The notes under the pieces: generated by a model
Seen by the model: only the letters and a program-made list of their open reading frames with translations
What the model was told of the DNA's origin: nothing
Database searches by the model: none
Made by a program: the position numbers and the translations under genes
Part shown: positions 1-6,800 of the stretch, in pieces
How positions within the stretch are numbered: position 1 is the first letter of the stretch
Layout of the letters: each line of letters starts with the position of its first letter
Assembly: GCA_003519585.1 (NCBI GenBank)
Contig: DOWL01000094.1
Location: 1 to 10,714, forward strand
Source: Nocardioides sp.
GTDB taxonomy: Bacteria > Actinomycetota > Actinomycetes > Propionibacteriales > Nocardioidaceae
Direction: 5' to 3'
Length of the DNA stretch: 10,714 bases

Positions 1-127
1 GGATCGCCCACTGGTAGGCAAGCAGCAGCGTCTCGGCCTCCATGATCCGGATCGCATCAGCACGCGCACCAGCAGCAGCGAGGACATCCGCCTCGCCCAT
101 CGCCGCCAACTCCCCCGCCCCGAGCAT
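1..127 (-). CDS. Probable DUF222/13E12-type HNH endonuclease, N-terminal fragment
   Basis: An open frame on the minus strand starts at an ATG (127-125) and runs off the left edge, giving 42 visible residues. It is alanine-, glutamate- and leucine-rich, with the pattern GEADVLAAAGARADAIRIME followed by a leucine-rich stretch and YQWAI. This resembles the helical N-terminus of actinobacterial DUF222 (13E12-repeat) proteins, which usually carry a C-terminal HNH nuclease domain; that domain would lie outside the window. An alternative ATG at 100-98 has a G-rich GGGGGAG sequence about 10 nt upstream and may be the true start. The family call rests on a short, low-complexity segment, so it is tentative; that it is coding is better supported by its consistent GC-rich third positions. 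Confidence 0.5.
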   Translation of the reverse strand, partial: MLGAGELAAMGEADVLAAAGARADAIRIMEAETLLLAYQWAI

Positions 128-192
128 GAATCAACCCAACCAGGCGCCACCGACATTTCGGCGCTCGAAACAGCCCGCAGATCAGCATCTCC

Positions 193-213
193 GCGCACAG
201 TTTGAAAGTGCGC
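193..213. repeat. Short inverted repeat, 6-bp arms
   Basis: GCGCAC (193-198) and GTGCGC (208-213) are perfect complements separated by a 9-nt A/T-rich loop. It sits in the 156-bp spacer between the lipoprotein stop and the start of the left-edge gene, 66 nt upstream of the latter. It could be an operator for that gene or a weak hairpin; no T-run follows on either strand. Arms this short in GC-rich DNA can occur by chance. Confidence 0.25.
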
Positions 214-235
214 TCTCAGAGGATCGACGACGCAG

Positions 236-258
236 AAAAAGGACCTTCCGGACACCGG
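236..258 (-). terminator. Possible weak rho-independent terminator after the lipoprotein gene
   Basis: Read on the minus strand, CCGG-TGT-CCGG (258-248) forms a 4-bp GC hairpin that is followed 7 nt later by a run of five T (240-236). It begins 26 nt beyond the lipoprotein stop codon. The stem is short and the T-run is not directly adjacent, so this is only a candidate. The rest of the 128-283 spacer holds nothing else I recognise apart from the inverted repeat at 193-213. Confidence 0.25.
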
Positions 259-283
259 TTGTCGCGGCGCGTTGTTTGCTGCC

Positions 284-1060
284 TCACGCCGCCGGATCGA
301 CCAGATCGAACCCGATCGACTCCCGGGAGTCGCCCACCTTCATCCCGAAGGTGACCGAGCCCGCGAGGCCCGCATCCTGCGCCTCCGGGAAGGCCAGGAC
401 CACCGGGCTGCTCGCCCCCGGCTCGATCGAGGCGGGTGAACGGGTCTGCTCGCCGGTGATCGTGGTGTCCTGGTCGATGTACAACCCCGGCCGCGGCGCG
501 AGTGGAACGTCGCCCGCGGTGATCGTCACGACGACGTAGAGCGTGCCGCTCTGCGGCGAGCGATAGGCGTACTCCGGCTGGACGGTGTACAAGCCCGAGG
601 CCTCGATCGGCGCCTGCCCCGTGAGGTCGACCAGAGCGTCGTCGAGTGAGGTCCCGGACACGGTGAAGTCGGTGAGCTCGCCATCTGCGCCCTCGAGGTC
701 CGCCCACGTGACGCACTCGTCGGCGTTGCCCGTGCCGCCGCACGCCTCGAACCCGTCGTCGACCTGCTTGACCTCCGCGTCGTCGATCGCCTGACCAGCG
801 GCGATGGCGGCGGCCGAGTACCCCGCGAGGTAGGCGGCGTACCCCTGCGCTGGCGATCCGTCGGCCGCGATCTCCTGCGCGTCCGCGAGTTGCTCCGGGT
901 CGTAGGAGCCGACTGCGTCGAAGTACGTCGTCAGCTTCGCATCCGTCGGCAGGTCGCCCCCCTGCCCACCGCTGCCAGCTCCGCCGTCTCCGTCGTCGGA
1001 CGTGCAGCCCGGCACCAGCGCGAGCACGAGAACAGCGGCGGCGACAGAGAGGAGCCTCAC
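284..1060 (-). CDS. Putative secreted lipoprotein of unknown function
   Basis: The predicted product is 258 residues from a GTG start at 1060. That start places a basic residue at position 2 and a hydrophobic stretch (about residues 3-17) just before a lipobox LVPGC, with the lipid-modified cysteine at residue 19. A longer frame back to an ATG at 1183 would bury the signal peptide and overlap the divergent peptidase gene, so the shorter start is preferred. After the cysteine comes a Gly/Asp/Ser-rich tether (about 20-38), an alanine-rich helical part (about 40-100), two cysteines (107 and 116) that could form a disulfide, and a beta-rich C-terminal half. The protein would be anchored on the outer face of the membrane. 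I do not recognise the family. No good Shine-Dalgarno precedes the GTG; a four-codon reading frame ATGATGGCGCGGTGA overlaps the start. It is divergent from the secreted M23 peptidase across 56 bp, which may reflect shared control, though this is inference. Confidence 0.75.
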   Translation of the reverse strand: MRLLSVAAAVLVLALVPGCTSDDGDGGAGSGGQGGDLPTDAKLTTYFDAVGSYDPEQLADAQEIAADGSPAQGYAAYLAGYSAAAIAAGQAIDDAEVKQVDDGFEACGGTGNADECVTWADLEGADGELTDFTVSGTSLDDALVDLTGQAPIEASGLYTVQPEYAYRSPQSGTLYVVVTITAGDVPLAPRPGLYIDQDTTITGEQTRSPASIEPGASSPVVLAFPEAQDAGLAGSVTFGMKVGDSRESIGFDLVDPAA

Positions 1061-1116
1061 CGCGCCATCATGCCTGGCGAGCCCTGGCAGTCGCGGGCCT
1101 GTGTGAGAGTAGAGCC

Positions 1117-1680
1117 ATGCGTGCGCTCGGGTTCCTGGCGGTGGTCGCATGGCTGCTCGGTGGCCCCCTACTAGGCCCCGCATCCGCGGCCCACGCCCGA
1201 GACCCGCGCTGGGAGTTCTGGACCGACGACACGACGCGCTACACCTCGCCCTGGTTCGCCGGCGCCCGCCGGATCATGATCCCGTACGGCTGCACCGAGG
1301 CTCCCTACTACGCGCACGACTCGCGGTGCCCCGGAGACGAGGGATTCCACCACGGGCTCGACATCGCGATGCCGTGCGGGACCCCGCTGTATGCCGGCAA
1401 ACGGGTCCGGGTGGTCGACGCGGCGAGCCTCGGACCGGCGTACGGCGACAACCCGGTCCTGCTCCGCAACCGCAAGCTGGGCTGGGATCTGGTGATCGGC
1501 CACACCCGCAAGGTCTTCGTGCAGCCCGGCGACCGGGTCCGGCGTGGACAGATCTTCGCCCGGGCCAACGACAGCGGCGCGCCGGACGGCTGCCACCTGC
1601 ACTTCGAGGTCCGCGCGATCGGGGGCGGCCTCGACACCGCGCGCTGGCCCCGCCCGCTGCTCGCGCTGACGCCGTCGTGA
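1117..1680 (+). CDS. Secreted M23-family (LytM-like) metallopeptidase
   Basis: The predicted product is 187 residues. It begins with a signal peptide (MRALGFLAVVAWLLGG, cleavage probably near ASAAHA, residues 22-27). The mature part carries the M23/lysostaphin-type zinc motifs: HxxxD at H78/D82 (HHGLDIAMPCGTPLYAG), a central GH at H129, and HLHFE with H160 and H162. By family knowledge H78, D82 and H162 bind zinc, while H129 and H160 act in catalysis. M23 enzymes cut peptide cross-bridges in peptidoglycan, so the likely site of action is the cell wall. It lacks LysM, SH3 or coiled-coil regions and is close to a bare catalytic domain. Four cysteines in the mature part (59, 71, 87, 159) are unusual and could form disulfides. 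The ATG at 1117 is preceded by GAGAG (1105-1109) at 7 nt. It is the first gene of the plus-strand run that leads into the biotin genes. Confidence 0.85.
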   Translation: MRALGFLAVVAWLLGGPLLGPASAAHARDPRWEFWTDDTTRYTSPWFAGARRIMIPYGCTEAPYYAHDSRCPGDEGFHHGLDIAMPCGTPLYAGKRVRVVDAASLGPAYGDNPVLLRNRKLGWDLVIGHTRKVFVQPGDRVRRGQIFARANDSGAPDGCHLHFEVRAIGGGLDTARWPRPLLALTPS

Positions 1681-1687
1681 CCCCCCG

Positions 1688-1969
1688 ATGCCCATGACAC
1701 CCGAGCAGGAACGCGTGCTGCGCGGCTTCTTCGACCCGGACGGTCGGCTGCACACGATTCCCAGCAAGCACCGCAAGCTGCTCGTGGTCCTCGATCGCCT
1801 GGCCCAGGAGTTCGCGCCCGGGCGCACCTACCCGGAGGCCGAGGTCGACGAGACGCTGCGCCGGTTCCACCCTGACCACGCGGCACTGCGCCGCTACCTG
1901 GTGGAGAACGACTTCATGACCAGGGAGGACAACGTGTACTGGCGCAGCGGAGGGACCTTCGAGGTATGA
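1688..1969 (+). CDS. DUF2087 domain-containing protein
   Basis: This is a 93-residue protein that is almost entirely one DUF2087 domain. The recognisable pattern is FFDPDGRLHTIPSKHRKLLV, then a hydrophobic helix, FAPGRTYPEAEVDETLRRFH, DHAALRRYLVEND and a terminal VYWRSGG. DUF2087 is small and helical, resembles a winged-helix fold, and often occurs at the C-terminus of transcription regulators. Its biochemical role is not established, and here it stands alone with no added DNA-binding domain. Two in-frame ATGs (1688 and 1694) are possible starts; neither has a clear Shine-Dalgarno, and 1688 is only 7 nt after the peptidase stop. The stop overlaps the next gene's start as ATGA, so the two are probably translationally coupled. 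Confidence 0.85.
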   Translation: MPMTPEQERVLRGFFDPDGRLHTIPSKHRKLLVVLDRLAQEFAPGRTYPEAEVDETLRRFHPDHAALRRYLVENDFMTREDNVYWRSGGTFEV

Positions 1970-2574
1970 CCGGCAGCGGCGAGATCCACGCTGAGATCCA
2001 CGGCGAGGACTGGTACGGCGACGACCTGGCCGACGTGCGCCACGAGCAGATCCGGTTCGTCGAGGTCGACCTCACCGAGGTGCGCACGGCGGGCGCGGTG
2101 TTCGAGGGATGCACGTTCGACCGGTGCCGGTTCAACGCCTCGGTGCACATGGCGACGGCGTTCGTCGGCTGCACGTTCAGCGGCACCAGCTTCTTCGACG
2201 CCACGTTGGACGGCTGCAAGCTGACGGGGTCGACGTTCACGCGCTGCACGCTCAAGCCGATCACGGTCCGCGGCGGGCAGTGGCGCGGTGTGCTGCTGCG
2301 GGGCGCCGATCTCACCGGTCAGGACCTGTCCGGAGTCGACCTGCGCGAGGCCGACCTCTCGATGGCCGTCCTGGCCGGTGCAACGCTGCGCGGAACTGAC
2401 CTCAGCGGTGCCGAGCTGCGCGAGGCCGACCTCACCGACGCCGATCTGCGAGGAGCCAGCCTTGCTGGCAGCGACCTCGATGCGGCAAACCTCCGGGGTG
2501 CCCGCGTAGACCTGGAGGGGGCCGTGCTCCTGGCCGAGCGGACCGGCGCTGTGGTGGACGTCTCGGAGAGATAA
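1966..2574 (+). CDS. Pentapeptide-repeat protein (MfpA/Qnr-like architecture)
   Basis: The product has 202 residues and an almost continuous pentapeptide register from about residue 31 to 181, with F or L every fifth position. The first half (about 46-96) is Phe/Cys rich (F46, F51, F56, F66, F71, F76, F91; C49, C54, C69, C84, C94). The second half (about 111-180) has canonical A(D/N)LxG repeats. Such sequences fold as a right-handed square beta-helix. Length and the split between a Phe-type and a Leu-type half recall MfpA and Qnr, DNA mimics that bind DNA gyrase and can protect it from fluoroquinolones. Many pentapeptide proteins do other or unknown things, so gyrase binding is inference. The ATG lies inside the end of the DUF2087 gene (ATGA overlap), implying coupled expression. 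A 25-residue unit is duplicated at about 120-169. Confidence 0.85.
   Translation: MTGSGEIHAEIHGEDWYGDDLADVRHEQIRFVEVDLTEVRTAGAVFEGCTFDRCRFNASVHMATAFVGCTFSGTSFFDATLDGCKLTGSTFTRCTLKPITVRGGQWRGVLLRGADLTGQDLSGVDLREADLSMAVLAGATLRGTDLSGAELREADLTDADLRGASLAGSDLDAANLRGARVDLEGAVLLAERTGAVVDVSER
2323..2472 (+). repeat. Internal 75-bp tandem duplication in the pentapeptide gene
   Basis: Residues 120-144 (starting [15 protein letters not shown]) and 145-169 (starting [15 protein letters not shown]) are adjacent, similar 25-residue units, each five pentapeptides long. At DNA level an exact 18-bp word, CTGCGCGAGGCCGACCTC, occurs at 2341-2358 and again at 2416-2433, exactly 75 bp apart. The rest of the units has diverged. 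This fits growth of the beta-helix by duplication of whole coils. Confidence 0.7.
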
Positions 2575-2600
2575 GCACCGTCGTACGGCACACTGCGGGC

Positions 2601-3668
2601 ATGACCTCGTCGTACTTCGACCAGTTGGCCGACTCGGTGCTCGACGGGAAGCCCGCCACCGAGGACGACGCACTCGCGGTGCTGCGCGCCCACGATGAGG
2701 AGCTGCTGGACGTGGTCGCCGCCGCGGGACGGCTGCGACGAGAGCACTTCGGCAACACGGTCAAGGTCAACTACCTGGTCAATCTCAAGTCGGGACTCTG
2801 CCCGGAGAACTGCAACTACTGCAGCCAGGCTCTGGGCTCGACCGCCGACATCCTCAAGTACAAATGGCTGAGCACCGACGAGGCGCTCGAGCAGGCCGCT
2901 GCCGGGCTCAGGGGCGGCGCCACCCGCGTCTGCATGGTCTCCAGCGGCCGCGGGCCGACCCACAAGGACGTCGAGCGGGTCGCCGACATGGTCGGCACCA
3001 TCAAGGCCGAGCACCCCGAGGTCGAGATCTGCGCATGCCTCGGGCTGCTCAAGGACGGTCAGGCCGAGCGGCTGCGCGAGGCCGGCGTGGATGCCTACAA
3101 CCACAACATCAACACCGCCGAGTCCCACCACGACCAGATCGTGCAGACTCACACCTACGCCGACCGAGTCGACACCGTCGAGAGGGCCAAGACCGCAGGA
3201 CTCTCGCCGTGCAGCGGCCTGATCGCCGGACTCGGTGAGACTGACGAACAGCTGGTCGAGGCACTCTTCGCGCTCCAGGCCCTCGACTCCGACTCGATCC
3301 CGGTCAACTTCCTCATGCCCTTCGACGGCACCCCCTACGAGAACGTCTGGGATCTCACGCCGATGCGCTGCGTGAAGATCCTGGCCATGGCGCGATTCGT
3401 CTGCCCCGACAAGGAGATCCGGATCGCCGGCGGCCGGGAGATGCACCTGCGGACGCTGCAGGGCCTCGCGCTGCACGTCGCCAACTCGATCTTCCTCGGC
3501 GACTACCTCACCTCCGAGGGCCAGGCCGCCGAGGCCGACCTCGAGCTGATCCGCGACCACGGCTTCGCGGTGCTCGGCTCCCCCGACCAGGCCACCGAGT
3601 CCAGCGGGACGCACGACCCGGCCAAGCGGCGACGCGGCGCCGGCACCGCCGTCGCACCGAATGCCTGA
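2601..3668 (+). CDS. bioB: Biotin synthase
   Basis: BioB is a radical-SAM enzyme that inserts sulfur into dethiobiotin to give biotin, the last step of the pathway. The 355-residue product has the CxxxCxxC motif for the SAM-bound [4Fe-4S] cluster (C67, C71, C74 in [12 protein letters not shown]). It also has residues matching the auxiliary [2Fe-2S] ligands of E. coli BioB: C111 ([10 protein letters not shown]), C144 ([11 protein letters not shown]), C204 ([13 protein letters not shown]) and R274 (IRIAGGRE). YNHNINT and [11 protein letters not shown] are further family signatures. The motif style ([31 protein letters not shown]) resembles Bacillus-type BioB more than the mycobacterial type. 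A 30-residue basic, disordered-looking tail (about 326-355) extends past the barrel. The ATG at 2601 is 26 nt after the pentapeptide gene and has no clear Shine-Dalgarno. It heads the bioBAFD block and overlaps bioA by 8 nt. Confidence 0.97.
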   Translation: MTSSYFDQLADSVLDGKPATEDDALAVLRAHDEELLDVVAAAGRLRREHFGNTVKVNYLVNLKSGLCPENCNYCSQALGSTADILKYKWLSTDEALEQAAAGLRGGATRVCMVSSGRGPTHKDVERVADMVGTIKAEHPEVEICACLGLLKDGQAERLREAGVDAYNHNINTAESHHDQIVQTHTYADRVDTVERAKTAGLSPCSGLIAGLGETDEQLVEALFALQALDSDSIPVNFLMPFDGTPYENVWDLTPMRCVKILAMARFVCPDKEIRIAGGREMHLRTLQGLALHVANSIFLGDYLTSEGQAAEADLELIRDHGFAVLGSPDQATESSGTHDPAKRRRGAGTAVAPNA

Positions 3669-4953
3669 AACCCCCGCGGAGCTGCTCGCGTTCGACCGCG
3701 AGCATCTCTGGCATCCCTACACCTCGATGACCGAGCCGACTCCGGTGCGGCTGGTGGAGTCCGCTTCCGGTGTCCGCCTGCGGGTCGTCGGCCCCGACGG
3801 CACCAGGTCCGAGCTCGTCGACGGCATGTCGTCGTGGTGGGCCGCGATCCACGGGTACGCCGTGCCGCAGCTCGACGCCGCGGTCGCCGACCAGCTCGGC
3901 CAGATGGCGCACGTGATGTTCGGCGGGCTGACCCACGCTCCCGCCGTACACCTCGCCGAGCGGCTGGTCGCGCTGGCGCCTGACGGCCTCGAGCACGTGT
4001 TCCTCTGCGACTCGGGCTCGGTGTCGGTCGAGGTCGCCCTCAAGATGGTGCTGCAGCACCAGCGCGGCCTGGATCACCCGGGACGGACTCGGATGCTCAC
4101 CGTGCGCGGTGGCTACCACGGTGACACCTTCGGTTGCATGAGCGTGTGCGACCCGGTCGGTGGGATGCACTCGATGTTCGCCGAGGTGCTGGCCCAGCAG
4201 GTCTTCGCGCCGCAACCGCCGCCGCCCGGCGGCGACGTGGACGCATGGGCGGCCTCGTTCCGGGCGCATGCGCGCGCGTACGCCGACGAGCTCGCCGGGA
4301 TCATCGTCGAGCCACTGCTCCAGGGTGCCGGCGGCATGCACGTCTACGACGTCGCGTGTCTGCGGGTGATGCGCGAGGTCGCCGACGAGCACGGCCTGGT
4401 GCTGGTCTTCGACGAGATCGCCACCGCGTTCGGCCGGACCGGCACCTACTTCGCGGCCGAGGCCGCGGGCGTCACGCCAGACATCATCTGCGTCGGGAAG
4501 GCGCTCACCGGCGGGTATCTCACCCTGGCGGCCGTCCTCTGCACCGGTGAAGTGGCGCGCGGGTTGTCTGCGTCGGAGTCGGGCGTGTTGATGCACGGGC
4601 CGACGTACATGGGCAACCCGCTCGCCTGCGCGGTCGCGTTGGCATCCCTGGACCTGCTCGAGTCCTCGGACTGGCGCGCCAACGTCGCGCGGGTGGGCGC
4701 CGGGCTGGCGGGTGGCCTGGAGCCACTGCGCGAGGTGCCGGGCGTGGCCGATGTGCGGGCGATCGGCGCGGTCGGCGTGGTCCAACTCGACCAGCCGGTC
4801 GACGTGGTGAAGGCGACCGATGCCGCCGTCGAGGAGGGCGTGTGGCTCCGGCCGTTCCGCGATCTGATCTACACGATGCCGCCGTACGTCACCCCTGACG
4901 CCGACGTCGCGCGGATCTGCACCGCCATCGAGCGGGCGGTGAGCGTGGCATGA
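3661..4953 (+). CDS. bioA: Adenosylmethionine-8-amino-7-oxononanoate aminotransferase (DAPA synthase)
   Basis: BioA is a PLP-dependent class III aminotransferase that converts 7-keto-8-aminopelargonate to 7,8-diaminopelargonate, normally with SAM as amino donor. The 430-residue product matches the family along its whole length. It shows WHPYTSM (Y20), [46 protein letters not shown] (Y152), [12 protein letters not shown] (D251, cofactor nitrogen contact), [10 protein letters not shown] with K280 as the PLP lysine, [12 protein letters not shown] and [16 protein letters not shown] (R397, matching the substrate-binding R391 of E. coli). Conservation of the E. coli SAM-pocket motifs favours SAM rather than lysine as donor. 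The start codon lies inside the end of bioB (8-nt overlap) and lacks a Shine-Dalgarno, so translation is probably coupled. The stop overlaps bioF as ATGA. Confidence 0.97.
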   Translation: MPETPAELLAFDREHLWHPYTSMTEPTPVRLVESASGVRLRVVGPDGTRSELVDGMSSWWAAIHGYAVPQLDAAVADQLGQMAHVMFGGLTHAPAVHLAERLVALAPDGLEHVFLCDSGSVSVEVALKMVLQHQRGLDHPGRTRMLTVRGGYHGDTFGCMSVCDPVGGMHSMFAEVLAQQVFAPQPPPPGGDVDAWAASFRAHARAYADELAGIIVEPLLQGAGGMHVYDVACLRVMREVADEHGLVLVFDEIATAFGRTGTYFAAEAAGVTPDIICVGKALTGGYLTLAAVLCTGEVARGLSASESGVLMHGPTYMGNPLACAVALASLDLLESSDWRANVARVGAGLAGGLEPLREVPGVADVRAIGAVGVVQLDQPVDVVKATDAAVEEGVWLRPFRDLIYTMPPYVTPDADVARICTAIERAVSVA

Positions 4954-6071
4954 CTCGCTGGGAGCGCTGGCTCGCCGCCGAGGCCGCGGCTCGTGACGCC
5001 GCCGGGCTGCGTCGATCGCTGCGGCCCAGGCCCGCCGAAGGGGCGACCACCGACCTGGCCGGCAACGACTACCTCGGCCTCGCCCGCGACCCAGCGGTGG
5101 TTGCCGCCGCGGCGACGGCCGCCCAGCTCTGGGGCGCCGGTGCCGGCGCCTCCCGCCTGGTGACCGGCACTCTCGAGCTGCACGCGCAACTCGAGCGCGA
5201 GTTGGCGGCGTACCTCGGACAGCCTGCGGCGCTGGTGTTCTCGACCGGCTACCACGCGAACCTGGCAGTGGTGGCGGCGTTGGGCGGCCGCGACGCACTC
5301 GTGGTCTCCGACGCGCATATCCATGCCTCACTGGTCGACGCGGTGCGGCTCTCGCGCTCGGCCGTGGAGGTGGTCCCGCATCACGACGTGGCCGCGGTCG
5401 AGGCAGCCCTCTCCGCTGCTGGCGACCAGCGGGCTCTGGTGCTGGCCGAGTCGGTCTACTCCGTGCTCGGCGACGCGGCACCGCTGGTGGAGCTGACCGA
5501 GCTGTGCGCACGCCACGACGCGCTGTTGATCGTCGACGAGGCCCACGGACTCGGCGTACACGGTCCGGGCCTGGTCGCCGAGCTCGGTCTGGCCGGCCAC
5601 CCGCACGTCCTCGTGACCGCGACCCTCTCCAAGGCCCTGGGCAGCCAGGGCGGTGCGGTGCTCGGTCCCTCGGCGGTGGTCGACCACCTGGTCAACCGTG
5701 GCCGGCCGTTCATCTTCGACACGGGCCTCGCGCCCGCCTCCGCCGGCGCTGCCCTCGAAGCGCTGCAACAACTCCGTGCCCGTCCCGAGCTCGCGGACGT
5801 CGTACGCCGGCGGATGGCCGACCTCGCGGCGGCCCTCGGCGCCGAGCCATCAGCCGGTGCGGTCCTCTCGGTGCCGATGCCGTCGCCCCAAGCGGCGGTC
5901 GCGGCGCAGGCAGCCGCGCTGGCCCAGGGCGTCACCGTGGGCTGCTTCCGGCCGCCATCGGTGCCGGACGGCATCTCGCGGCTGCGGATCACGGTCAGCG
6001 CGGGCGTCCCCGACTCCGATTGGGCTCGCGCGGTGGACGTGCTCGTGGCGGTGGTCAAGGAAGCGTCGTGA
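4950..6071 (+). CDS. bioF: 8-amino-7-oxononanoate synthase (KAPA synthase)
   Basis: BioF is a PLP enzyme of the alpha-oxoamine synthase family that condenses pimeloyl-ACP or pimeloyl-CoA with L-alanine, releasing CO2, to give 7-keto-8-aminopelargonate. The 373-residue product is close to the 384 of E. coli BioF. Visible motifs are [60 protein letters not shown] (H125, ring-stacking histidine), [12 protein letters not shown] (D196 and H199, cofactor contacts) and [15 protein letters not shown] (K228, PLP lysine). AONS enzymes are told from 5-aminolevulinate synthase and KBL here mainly by the bio context. The ATG overlaps the bioA stop by 4 nt, with a GGCGGTGAG sequence just upstream. The pimeloyl donor's source is not encoded nearby. 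Confidence 0.96.
   Translation: MTRWERWLAAEAAARDAAGLRRSLRPRPAEGATTDLAGNDYLGLARDPAVVAAAATAAQLWGAGAGASRLVTGTLELHAQLERELAAYLGQPAALVFSTGYHANLAVVAALGGRDALVVSDAHIHASLVDAVRLSRSAVEVVPHHDVAAVEAALSAAGDQRALVLAESVYSVLGDAAPLVELTELCARHDALLIVDEAHGLGVHGPGLVAELGLAGHPHVLVTATLSKALGSQGGAVLGPSAVVDHLVNRGRPFIFDTGLAPASAGAALEALQQLRARPELADVVRRRMADLAAALGAEPSAGAVLSVPMPSPQAAVAAQAAALAQGVTVGCFRPPSVPDGISRLRITVSAGVPDSDWARAVDVLVAVVKEAS
6057..6063 (+). promoter_or_regulatory. Shine-Dalgarno site that fixes the bioD GTG start
   Basis: AAGGAAG lies inside the 3' end of bioF, with the AGGA core 6 nt upstream of the GTG at 6068. It is one of the few clear ribosome-binding sites in the window. It supports the GTG start, which sits at the conserved N-terminus just before the P-loop, over the in-frame extension that continues back through bioF. 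Confidence 0.7.
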
Positions 6072-6730
6072 TCACCGTGGTCACGGGCACCTCGACCGGG
6101 GTGGGCAAGACGATCGCCACCGCGGCCCTTGCGGTCGTCACGCCAGACGTCCTCGTGGTGAAGCCGGTGCAGACCGGCGCCGCCGACGGCGATTCCGACG
6201 CTCGCGAGGTGCGACGGCTGACCGGTGTCCGCGTGCAGGAGTGGACGACGCTCGACGAGCCACTGGCCCCCGACACCGCCGCACGACGCCAGGGGGTAGC
6301 CATCCCGAGCGTCGCGGCGTACGCCGAGCGCCTGCTCGCGCTGCCGGATCCGAACCTCGTGGTCGAGGGCGCGGGCGGGCTGCTGGTGCGGCTCGACACC
6401 GACGGCCGGACGCTCCTCGACCTGGCCGCGGCGCTGGCCGCGCGCATAGAGGTGGAGGTCGTCGTGGTGGTGGCGGCCGGCCTCGGGACCCTCAACCACA
6501 CCGAGCTGACTGTCGATGCGCTCCGGCGACGGGGACTCGAGGTCCGCGGGCTCGTCATCGGCGCGTGGCCGGACTCCCCCGGGCTGGCCGAGCAGTGCAA
6601 CCTCGAGGACCTGCAACGCATAGCGCCCCTGATTGCGGTGCTTCCGGCGGGGGCCGGAGCGCTGCAGCGCGATGCGTTCGTCGCCGCGGCGCCCGATTGG
6701 TTCAGGCCTCCACCGTCAACCTCTGGTTGA
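6068..6730 (+). CDS. bioD: ATP-dependent dethiobiotin synthetase
   Basis: BioD closes the ureido ring of dethiobiotin from 7,8-diaminopelargonate, CO2 and ATP. The 220-residue product begins at GTG, overlapping the bioF stop as GTGA, and opens directly with the strand and P-loop VTGTSTGVGKT (K14, T15). Other family landmarks are VKPVQTG (K32), the acidic GDSDAREV (D44), VVEGAGGLLV (E100) and GLGTLNHTELT. The open frame extends far upstream but only as a shadow of bioF; the domain starts at 6068. The last eight or so codons after the usual DWF end (RPPPSTSG) look non-conserved and are antisense to a possible small ORF. It is the last gene of the plus-strand run; only a 5-bp hairpin (TGGTT-GAGG-AACCA, 6724-6737) lies at its stop, so the terminator is unclear. 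Confidence 0.96.
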   Translation: MITVVTGTSTGVGKTIATAALAVVTPDVLVVKPVQTGAADGDSDAREVRRLTGVRVQEWTTLDEPLAPDTAARRQGVAIPSVAAYAERLLALPDPNLVVEGAGGLLVRLDTDGRTLLDLAAALAARIEVEVVVVVAAGLGTLNHTELTVDALRRRGLEVRGLVIGAWPDSPGLAEQCNLEDLQRIAPLIAVLPAGAGALQRDAFVAAAPDWFRPPPSTSG

Positions 6731-6776
6731 GGAACCACCAGTCCGCGACACAGACATCCTGGGTCAGCTCGCTCAT
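6702..6776 (-). CDS. Possible 24-residue small ORF downstream of the amidase gene
   Basis: On the minus strand an ATG at 6776-6774 opens 24 codons ending in TGA at 6704-6702. The peptide begins MSELTQDVCVADWW, continues FLNQ and ends in a short acidic segment. Nearly all its codons end in G or C, as real genes here do, even in the half (6731-6776) that is not constrained by bioD. A GGAAGG Shine-Dalgarno core lies 8 nt upstream and the amidase stop is only 24 nt upstream, so it could be co-transcribed with the amidase. Its last nine codons are antisense to the end of bioD. One cysteine and a tandem Trp pair (two TGG codons) stand out. I do not recognise it; it might be a small protein, a leader peptide, or chance. 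Confidence 0.35.
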   Translation of the reverse strand: MSELTQDVCVADWWFLNQRLTVEA

Positions 6777-6784
6777 GCTTCCAA

Positions 6785-6790
6785 CCTTCC
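6785..6790 (-). promoter_or_regulatory. Shine-Dalgarno-like site of the 24-codon ORF
   Basis: GGAAGG on the minus strand sits 8 nt before the ATG at 6776, within the 24-nt gap after the amidase stop. Good Shine-Dalgarno sites are uncommon in this window, which is the main reason to take the small ORF seriously. Confidence 0.4.
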
Positions 6791-6800
6791 CACCAACCGC

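Noticed and set aside
42..539. 165-codon plus-strand frame at the left end
   Set aside because: It is antisense to both the left-edge gene and the lipoprotein C-terminus, with a composition typical of a shadow frame.
2578..2588. CCGT-CGT-ACGG dyad just upstream of bioB as a biotin operator
   Set aside because: The arms are only 4 bp, and GTCGTAC words recur across the window because of common Val codons. It does not match the BirA, BioR or BioQ sites I know.
2589..2594. CACACT as a -10 box for a leaderless bioB mRNA
   Set aside because: It resembles the TACACT before the TetR gene, but no matching -35 is present at 16-18 nt, so it is not listed as a promoter.
2319..3614. 431-codon minus-strand frame opposite bioB and the pentapeptide gene
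   Set aside because: The apparent Leu/Val/Gly-rich sequence mirrors bioB codons; there are no motifs or ribosome-binding site.
3508..5511. 667-codon open frame on the minus strand opposite bioA and bioF
   Set aside because: It is antisense to two well-supported genes, its product is Arg/Pro/Gly/His-rich low complexity with no family motif, and long antisense frames are expected from GC-rich third positions.
6724..6737. TGGTT-GAGG-AACCA hairpin as a bidirectional terminator between bioD and the amidase
   Set aside because: The stem is only 5 bp, it is A/T-rich, it overlaps the bioD stop codon, and it has no T-run on either strand.
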